A stretch of DNA of 19,393 bases from Sandaracinomonas sp041180785 (lineage in GTDB: Bacteria > Bacteroidota > Bacteroidia > Cytophagales > Spirosomataceae). The notes below the pieces were generated by a model that did not search any database, was not told where the DNA came from, and saw nothing but the letters and a program-made list of their open reading frames with translations. A program made the position numbers and the translations under genes. The stretch spans positions 1 to 19,393 of the forward strand of contig JBEGQV010000135.1 in the NCBI GenBank assembly GCA_041180785.1, written 5' to 3'. Each line of letters begins with the position of its first letter. Position 1 is the first letter of the stretch. Of this stretch, positions 15,001-19,393 are shown one piece after another.

Positions 15001-15034
15001 AAAATAAGCCGCCTCCTGCGGCTTATTTTTTTAT
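15001..15034 (+). terminator. Rho-independent terminator of eno-ftsB
   Basis: AATAAGCCGC (15003-15012), loop CTCCT, and GCGGCTTATT (15018-15027) form a perfect 10-bp stem, followed by a T-run. Flanking A and T tracts extend it. Confidence 0.92.
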
Positions 15035-15049
15035 TTTAAGTTTTTTATC

Positions 15050-15057
15050 TATCTTTG
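15050..15057 (+). promoter_or_regulatory. -7 promoter box for tRNA-Trp-secE-nusG
   Basis: TATCTTTG followed by C is an archetypal Bacteroidota -7 box, 8 nt before the mature 5' end of tRNA-Trp. The -33 region falls in the T-rich tail of the preceding terminator and lacks a clear TTG. Confidence 0.6.
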
Positions 15058-15065
15058 CACCCTCT

Positions 15066-15136
15066 ACGGGAATAGTATAATGGTAGTATGCAGGTCTCCA
15101 AAACCTTTGGTCAGGGTTCGAATCCTTGTTCCCGTG
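15066..15136 (+). tRNA. tRNA-Trp (anticodon CCA)
   Basis: The 71-nt gene folds into a cloverleaf. The acceptor stem is ACGGGAA with TTCCCGT and discriminator G73. The D arm GTAT...GTAT contains the AATGGTA loop. The anticodon loop is CTCCAAA with CCA at the anticodon positions. The T arm is CAGGG-TTCGAAT-CCTTG. The top of the anticodon stem (27-43) reads as a C-U mismatch and the variable region is 4 nt. The 3' CCA is not encoded. It lies directly upstream of secE, a common Bacteroidota order. Confidence 0.93.
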
Positions 15137-15176
15137 CAAAATAGTTAAACATTTAAAAACCCTTTTAGGGCCAGCT

Positions 15177-15368
15177 ATGAGCAAATTTACCTCCTTATTT
15201 AAGGAATCATGGGTGGAGGTTACTGAAAATGTAACCTGGCCGAAATTTTCTGAATTGCAGTCCAGTTCAGTTTTGGTATTAGTTGCATCATTAATCTTTG
15301 CTGTGTTGGTAGGATTAGTTGATTTGGCATTCAAATCTGGATTAGATTTGTTCTACAGTTCTTTCTAA
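15177..15368 (+). CDS. secE: Preprotein translocase subunit SecE
   Basis: This 63-residue protein is the small essential subunit that clamps SecY in the SecYEG channel. It has the SecE plan: an amphipathic helix with the conserved ESWVEVTENVTWPKFSEL (about 10-27), then a single membrane helix (about 30-56). The ATG at 15177 is the right start; an in-frame ATG at 15126 lies inside tRNA-Trp and would add 17 residues unlike the family. The length matches single-helix SecE of Bacteroidota. It sits between tRNA-Trp and nusG, 30 nt from the latter, and the three are probably one transcript. Confidence 0.93.
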   Translation: MSKFTSLFKESWVEVTENVTWPKFSELQSSSVLVLVASLIFAVLVGLVDLAFKSGLDLFYSSF

Positions 15369-15398
15369 ATGGCTTAAAGCCTACAAACCAAGAATTCG

Positions 15399-16001
15399 AT
15401 GGCAGAAACTAAATGGTATGTTCTTCGCGCAGTAGCGGGACAAGAGAAGAAGATTAAAAATTATATGGAAAATGAATTAGCGCGCCAAGGTGTTGCAGAT
15501 TCGGTTCCTCAAATTTTAATCCCTACCGAAAAAATTTATGAAATCCGTAAAGGGAAAAAAGTAATTCGTGAGAAGAACTTGTTTCCAGGATATATCATGA
15601 TTGAAGCTGATTTAGCTGGTGAGGTGAGTCATATTTTGACCTCAACACCGGGTGTTATTGGTTTTTTACAATCAACAAACGAAGAAATTGAGGAATCAAA
15701 AGTTGAGGGTGGTAAAGTAAAGAAGGTAAAGGTCATGGTGAAAAAACCAATGCCTTTGGCTCAATCGGAAGTTAACAGAATGTTAGGCAAAGTAGATGAA
15801 GCGGCAGCTGTTGAAGATTTCGAAAACGTTACGTTCTTGAAAGGAGAAACTGTTCGCGTAATCGATGGTCCATTTGCAAGCTTTGAAGGTACTGTAGAAG
15901 AAATTCATGAAAATAGCCGTAAACTACATGTAATGGTTAAAATCTTTGGTCGTAACACACCATTGGAGTTGAACTACGCGCAGGTAGAGAAGATGGGGTA
16001 A
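15399..16001 (+). CDS. nusG: Transcription termination/antitermination factor NusG
   Basis: This 200-residue protein binds RNA polymerase and affects pausing, Rho termination and coupling to the ribosome. The NGN domain starts with KWYVLRAVAGQEKKIKNYME and includes LFPGYIMIEADL (61-72) and STPGVIGFL. A charged insertion at about 96-117 (rich in Glu then Lys) is common in Bacteroidota NusG. The KOW domain is seen as FLKGETVRVIDGPFASFEG at 146-164. Length and start are typical. Normally rplK and the other ribosomal and rpoBC genes follow nusG; here a strong terminator and a convergent gene follow instead. Confidence 0.96.
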   Translation: MAETKWYVLRAVAGQEKKIKNYMENELARQGVADSVPQILIPTEKIYEIRKGKKVIREKNLFPGYIMIEADLAGEVSHILTSTPGVIGFLQSTNEEIEESKVEGGKVKKVKVMVKKPMPLAQSEVNRMLGKVDEAAAVEDFENVTFLKGETVRVIDGPFASFEGTVEEIHENSRKLHVMVKIFGRNTPLELNYAQVEKMG

Positions 16002-16002
16002 T

Positions 16003-16039
16003 TGAGTGAGCAGAGTGATTTAGTAGTGAGCTAGTGATA
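16003..16039 (+). repeat. Degenerate AGTGA-type repeat after nusG
   Basis: Between the nusG stop and the terminator, AGTGA occurs four times in alternating contexts: AGTGAGC, AGTGATTT, AGTGAGC, AGTGATAT. It is short and imperfect but not expected in such a small stretch. It shares the GTGAtt core with the arrays at 16078-16170. Confidence 0.5.
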
Positions 16040-16041
16040 TC

Positions 16042-16073
16042 AAAAAAGTCCGTAGGAAACTGCGGACTTTTTT
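16042..16073. terminator. Strong terminator of nusG, symmetric for both strands
   Basis: AAAAAAGTCCGTAG, loop GAAA, CTGCGGACTTTTTT: a 14-bp stem (one G-T pair) with a GNRA-type tetraloop and a T-run. On the minus strand it also ends in a T-run, so it can serve galM, which converges on it. Confidence 0.93.
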
Positions 16074-16077
16074 GTTT

Positions 16078-16170
16078 ATGTGATTGTGTGACTAAAGTGA
16101 CTTGTGTGATTATGTAGTTCATACATTAATTACATTAATCACACTAATCACAATGCACATTACACTAATT
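16078..16170. repeat. Inverted degenerate tandem repeats (GTGATT / AATCAC) downstream of galM
   Basis: The left part (16078-16118) repeats GTGATT/GTGACT-type words; the right part (16121-16170) is a roughly 9-nt tandem repeat (ACATTAATT, ACATTAATC, ACACTAATC and so on) in the complementary sense. TGTGATTATGTA at 16105-16116 pairs with TACATTAATCACA at 16131-16143 with one bulged base. The right part runs into the galM stop codon. No protein-coding gene is seen in this gap. Confidence 0.65.
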
Positions 16171-17276
16171 TAGTAAAACACATACTCTGTCTTCGTCACA
16201 TACTTCTCCCCAGGTCGCAACACAGTACTTGGGAAATTGGGTTGATTAGGGGAATCTGGATAGTGCTGTGTTTCTAAACAGAAACCTGAACGTTGTTGGA
16301 AAAATTGTCCGGGTAAGCCTTCTACTGTACCATTCAGGAAATTACCTGTGTAAAACTGTGTTGCGGGTTGATCAGTAAACATTTTCATTTTTCTTCCTGT
16401 GATAGGCTCAAACACTTCAACTACTTGTTCAAACTTACCCGCAGGTTTATCAAACACCCAGCAGTGATCATAGCCATTACCAATTTGAATTTGCTCCTCA
16501 TTGGCTGCAATGCGCTCACCGATAACATGTGGCGTCGTAAAATCAAAAGCAGAACCTTTTACAGATCGAATTTCTCCAGTAGGAATCAAACCTTTGTCTA
16601 CCGGGATAAACTTAGATGCTGCTAGTTGAATTTGATGAGCAGTAATTTTGTTTTGTGGATTTCCTGTCAAATTAAAATAGGTGTGATTGGTTAAATTCAA
16701 AACCGTAGCTTTGTCGGTAGTTGCTTCGTATTCAATGGAAATTGCATTGGTATTTTTTAAAGTATACGTCACTTTCACAGATAAATTACCTGGGTAGCCT
16801 TCTTCCATATCTTTTGACAAATAGGTTAATTCCAATTTGGGCTCATCGCCCGCAATAGGTTTGGCCGACCACAAGACTTTATCAAACCCTTTCTTGCCTC
16901 CATGCAAAGCATTTTCTCCGTTATTGATAAACAAGGAATATTGTTTCCCGTCCAATGTAAATTTCCCCTTTGCGATTCGGTTTCCATATCTACCCACCAA
17001 AGCTCCAAAAAATGGATTCCCCTTTACATACGCATCTAATGATTCCAATTTAAGGACTACATTTTCAAACTTGCCATTTTTTTCTGGCGCAGTCAAATAG
17101 GTTAATAAACCTCCATAATTGGTAATTCGGGCTTCCATCCCCTGTTTATTTTTTAAGGTATAAAGTTCTGCGGTTTGACCATCAGGCAAAGTGCCAAATG
17201 TTGATTTTTGAATGGTGCTCATTTGAGAAAATAGGTTAAATGTTAAAAGGGATAAAAAGAGGAGGAGGGGTTTCAT
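16170..17276 (-). CDS. galM: Secreted aldose 1-epimerase (galactose mutarotase)
   Basis: This 368-residue enzyme interconverts the alpha and beta anomers of hexoses such as galactose and glucose, feeding sugar uptake or the Leloir pathway. A signal peptide (MKPLLLFLSLLTFNLFSQ, residues 1-18) predicts export to the periplasm or beyond, common for Bacteroidota members. Family motifs: ITNYGGLLTYL at 51-61, GRYGNRIAKGKF at 95-106, ENALHGG at 121-127, the catalytic His198 in LTNHTYFNL, and the catalytic base Glu335 in CLETQHYPDSPNQPNFP. The ATG at 17276 is kept because it opens the signal peptide; Met19 would give a cytoplasmic form. The start codon is embedded in the heptamer array upstream and the stop codon lies in another repeat region. 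Confidence 0.93.
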   Translation of the reverse strand: MKPLLLFLSLLTFNLFSQMSTIQKSTFGTLPDGQTAELYTLKNKQGMEARITNYGGLLTYLTAPEKNGKFENVVLKLESLDAYVKGNPFFGALVGRYGNRIAKGKFTLDGKQYSLFINNGENALHGGKKGFDKVLWSAKPIAGDEPKLELTYLSKDMEEGYPGNLSVKVTYTLKNTNAISIEYEATTDKATVLNLTNHTYFNLTGNPQNKITAHQIQLAASKFIPVDKGLIPTGEIRSVKGSAFDFTTPHVIGERIAANEEQIQIGNGYDHCWVFDKPAGKFEQVVEVFEPITGRKMKMFTDQPATQFYTGNFLNGTVEGLPGQFFQQRSGFCLETQHYPDSPNQPNFPSTVLRPGEKYVTKTEYVFY

Positions 17277-17353
17277 GAGTTATGAGTTATGGGTTATGTG
17301 TTATGAGTTATGAGTTATGAGTTATGGGTTATGTGTTATGAGGTATGAGGTAT
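17273..17353. repeat. Tandem heptamer array (TTATGAG type), left arm, in the galM leader
   Basis: From 17277 to 17353 there are eleven back-to-back 7-nt units. Written from the plus strand they are GAGTTAT x2, GGGTTAT, GTGTTAT, GAGTTAT x3, GGGTTAT, GTGTTAT, GAGGTAT x2. A degenerate copy (TCATGAG, 17273-17279, in the TTATGAG register) contains the galM start codon. All of it lies in the 5' leader of galM. There are no spacers, so it is not a CRISPR array. Confidence 0.95.
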
Positions 17354-17407
17354 GGTTTTTTATTGTGAATTTAAGCTAATAATTTGAAATTAAATATTTA
17401 ATACAAA
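17354..17407. other. AT-rich spacer between the two heptamer arrays
   Basis: The 54-nt spacer includes a T-run at 17356-17361 and a perfect 14-nt palindrome, ATTAAATATTTAAT, at 17389-17402. No TAnnTTTG box reading toward galM was found. Confidence 0.6.
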
Positions 17408-17442
17408 ATAACCCATAACTCATAACCCATAACCCATAACTC
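17408..17442. repeat. Tandem heptamer array, right arm, inverted
   Basis: There are five contiguous units: ATAACCC, ATAACTC, ATAACCC, ATAACCC, ATAACTC. They are the reverse complement of the GGGTTAT and GAGTTAT units of the left arm, so a long imperfect stem can form across the spacer. The last unit reaches into the stop codon (17441-17443) of the upstream phosphatase gene. Confidence 0.95.
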
Positions 17443-19393
17443 AATACACCACCTTCCCCACATACAAGACCTCTCCTTGGGAGACTACCCTATATAACAA
17501 CACCCCTGCACTTGATATGGGAACCAAAAGTTGCTGCATATTGTTTTGTATTTTATGGGTGGATAACACCTGCCCTTGGGAATTCACCCATTGTCCTTCT
17601 TTTCCTATATAATTTTCTGGTACAAGAATCGTAATCGTGTTACCAACCACCGGATTGGGATACATTTTGATTGTTTCACTTGGTTCTTGGGTGGCTAGAA
17701 TCACTAGCGGTGTAACGGTTTGTTTGACCTCATTACTTTTACAACCAAAGGAAGAAGTTCCAAAGACTTTTACATCCCCGGCAGTTGCAGTTGGTTTTAT
17801 TTTAATCGAATTTGTTTGTGAACTTCCCTCCCAGCCTGCCGGTAAGGTCCAAGTGTAGGTTTTAATGGAGTCGGAAAGTTTTACGGAAAAATCCTGAAAC
17901 GTATTTGGAAGCACCTGCAAAGGAGTTGTTATCAGATTTTCAACCACTGGATTTGTATGCACATTCATGGAAAGCGTTAGTTTTTCGCTTTCAAATCCAT
18001 TTACCACCTGAGATACTTGAACCGTGTTTTTACCGATAACGCTATTATTTAGGGAGATTTTATTGGATTTAACGACAAGCCCTTTTGCGTCATACCAAGT
18101 AAAACTTGCTAAGGAATCTCCTTTGGCGGTAAGGTCCACTAATTGATCTTTACAATAATCGGTCAAGGGATTTGCAAGCAGACTTGGTTTACCCGAAGGT
18201 CCACAGCCGAAATTCGGCTGTGTGATAAAGCAATTCGCACAGGTTCCGTCTTTGGACTTTAACACAGTAAATTGATCCATCACTTTTCCTTCATCATCAA
18301 TAAATTTACCCACCAATTTATTACCATCTACCTCCCCAAAAAATGAACCGATTTTATCTTTTTTATCAAAAAACATTACGGGATGTTTCCCAAAACCTGC
18401 TGGTCTACCTGTGGCGCCCGAAGCTCCGTTTGTGACATAAATGACGCCCGATTTGGTTTTTTGCGATTGATCAAATAAATAAGGACAAGAATTTTCGGAG
18501 CCATCAAACAGTCCCGAAGACAACTGTGGCTGATGTATTGCGGCATCAAAAGTGGAGGAGAGTCCGTAATGTCCGACTGTCGGCTTGGATCGCTCCATGG
18601 TGTGGGAGTGTCCGGTTAGGACCAGATCCACTTTGTATTGGTCGAAGACCGGCGCAAGTGTTTCACGAAGTTTAATTAAATCTGAAACTGCATCTGAATC
18701 GTAGGAGCCTTTTGTGTAAATAGGGAAATGCATGTAAACGATGGTCCAATCTTGTTTACTCTGAATTAAATCCGCTTTTAGCCAATTAAGCTGTTGGTTG
18801 TCGACTTCAAACAATCGTTTTCCGTCTACTCCATAGGCATATGAATCTAATACCACAAAGTGTACATTTCCGTAATCGTAAGAATAATAGGCCTCAGAAT
18901 TCGATGCAAGTCCACCGAGCTCCGCTTTTGAAGGAAGGGCAAAACTATTGAAATAGGCCATGGCCGGATTATCAACAAGCCGATTAAAACCATCGTAATC
19001 GTGATTTCCTGTAGATGGAAACAAGCCGGATTGTTGAAGAATAGATCCATTTTGATAAACATCAAAAAAATTGGATTGGTAGCTGTCTTCTCCTCCACCC
19101 ATATAGACATTATCTCCAACTGTCAAGAACAAATTGGTATATTTCCCTTTTCGAAATTTTTTAAATCCCTCATAAACGGCAGCTTGTTGGGGACCGGGGT
19201 ATAAATCTCCTACTGACCAAAAGGTAAATTTTGTTTTAGAACCCACTGTAGGGGCTGTTCTAAAATAGTTCGATGTATCAGACGCTGCTGGTAAATCTCC
19301 TAGTTGAACTTTATAAAAATACTTGGTATTCGGGAGGAGGTTTTCTAGCAATATTTCATGATCAAGCGCGGAGGCGCTTGACTTTTTTTGTTC
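17441..19393 (-). CDS. Secreted purple-acid-phosphatase-like metallophosphoesterase with T9SS sorting domain (N-terminus beyond window)
   Basis: The open frame reaches the window edge: 650 residues are visible and the N-terminus is missing; an apparent TTG start at 19351 is only internal. The fragment opens with the end of a fibronectin-like domain (LLENLLPNTKYFYKVQLGD) typical of purple acid phosphatases. The calcineurin-type catalytic domain follows: VGDLYPG, TVGDNVYMGG, STGNHDYDG, VYMHFPIY and LTGHSHTMERS supply the metal-binding Asp, Asn and His residues. Then come a Cys-rich link, two Ig/PKD-like domains (about 405-475 and 485-560), and a C-terminal type IX secretion domain (KMYPNPVVGNTITI ... 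YRVVSQGEVLYVGKVVY). It is therefore predicted to be exported across the outer membrane and to release phosphate from organic esters, though the substrate is not proven. It is upstream of galM on the same strand. Confidence 0.9.
   Translation of the reverse strand, partial: EQKKSSASALDHEILLENLLPNTKYFYKVQLGDLPAASDTSNYFRTAPTVGSKTKFTFWSVGDLYPGPQQAAVYEGFKKFRKGKYTNLFLTVGDNVYMGGGEDSYQSNFFDVYQNGSILQQSGLFPSTGNHDYDGFNRLVDNPAMAYFNSFALPSKAELGGLASNSEAYYSYDYGNVHFVVLDSYAYGVDGKRLFEVDNQQLNWLKADLIQSKQDWTIVYMHFPIYTKGSYDSDAVSDLIKLRETLAPVFDQYKVDLVLTGHSHTMERSKPTVGHYGLSSTFDAAIHQPQLSSGLFDGSENSCPYLFDQSQKTKSGVIYVTNGASGATGRPAGFGKHPVMFFDKKDKIGSFFGEVDGNKLVGKFIDDEGKVMDQFTVLKSKDGTCANCFITQPNFGCGPSGKPSLLANPLTDYCKDQLVDLTAKGDSLASFTWYDAKGLVVKSNKISLNNSVIGKNTVQVSQVVNGFESEKLTLSMNVHTNPVVENLITTPLQVLPNTFQDFSVKLSDSIKTYTWTLPAGWEGSSQTNSIKIKPTATAGDVKVFGTSSFGCKSNEVKQTVTPLVILATQEPSETIKMYPNPVVGNTITILVPENYIGKEGQWVNSQGQVLSTHKIQNNMQQLLVPISSAGVLLYRVVSQGEVLYVGKVVY

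Noticed and set aside
15160..15170. CCCTTTTAGGG hairpin between tRNA-Trp and secE considered as a regulatory element
   Set aside because: It is a four-base-pair stem only, too weak to support a call.
15126..15176. Upstream start for secE
   Set aside because: The ATG lies inside tRNA-Trp, and the added residues are unlike SecE.
17277..17442. Tandem repeats considered as a CRISPR array
   Set aside because: Units are 7 nt, contiguous and without spacers, and no cas gene is near.
17273..17442. The inverted arrays considered as a miniature transposable element
   Set aside because: No target-site duplication or transposase-like terminal motif is visible, and the arms are tandem arrays of unequal length, unlike simple terminal inverted repeats. 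Kept only as a repeat.
17441..19351. Treating the phosphatase as complete from 19351
   Set aside because: That start is a TTG within an open frame that continues to the window edge, and the fibronectin-like domain is clearly cut off.

Overview
The window looks like chromosomal DNA from a member of the Bacteroidota, most likely the Cytophagales. The evidence is an A+T-rich sequence, many upstream boxes matching the Bacteroidota -7 consensus TAnnTTTG, start regions without an obvious Shine-Dalgarno sequence, a C-terminal type IX secretion (T9SS) sorting domain, a DUF2490 outer-membrane-type protein, and family-typical versions of HU, RNase G, NusG and secreted aldose epimerase. The genus cannot be fixed from sequence reading alone. 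Most genes are ordinary housekeeping genes. I see no insertion sequence, phage, CRISPR array or defence locus.

Layout, left to right. (1) 1-1232, minus strand: the start of ssb (cut by the window edge) with mutY upstream of it, both genome maintenance genes. (2) 1380-2666, plus: an HU-family protein, a membrane-anchored TPR protein, and a 29-residue very basic protein that is probably ribosomal, closed by a terminator. (3) 2767-5521, plus: RNase E/G overlapping a secreted TPR protein. (4) 5608-7960, plus: a PiT phosphate transporter behind a PhoP-box-like repeat and a good promoter, then a hairpin and a DUF2490 protein. (5) 7997-12565, plus: rsmG, a GT2 glycosyltransferase, a DUF5672 protein, gpmI, and a left-handed beta-helix acyltransferase. 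(6) 12576-13262, minus: an exported rhodanese-thioredoxin fusion. (7) 13398-16001, plus: eno-ftsB, a strong terminator, then tRNA-Trp-secE-nusG ending in a strong terminator. (8) 16170-19393, minus: a secreted purple-acid-phosphatase-like T9SS protein (N-terminus beyond the window) upstream of a secreted galM-type aldose epimerase.

Functional links: enolase and GpmI are consecutive glycolytic enzymes about 1.5 kb apart. FtsB lies behind enolase, as in many bacteria. SecE and NusG follow tRNA-Trp, but the usual rplK-rplA-rplJ-rplL-rpoBC continuation is absent and nusG ends in a terminator. SSB and MutY serve replication and repair. PiT, and perhaps the secreted phosphatase, concern phosphate supply.

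The least explained sequence surrounds galM. Its start codon sits inside a tandem heptamer array (TTATGAG-type, about 11 units). An inverted array of five related units follows across a 54-nt AT-rich spacer and runs into the stop codon of the upstream phosphatase gene. A second, different set of degenerate inverted repeats (GTGATT/AATCAC type) fills the gap at the other end of galM and includes its stop codon. These inverted heptamer arrays are my best candidate for something undescribed. The PhoP-box-like element before the phosphate transporter and the tiny ribosomal-protein-like gene are the next most useful observations.
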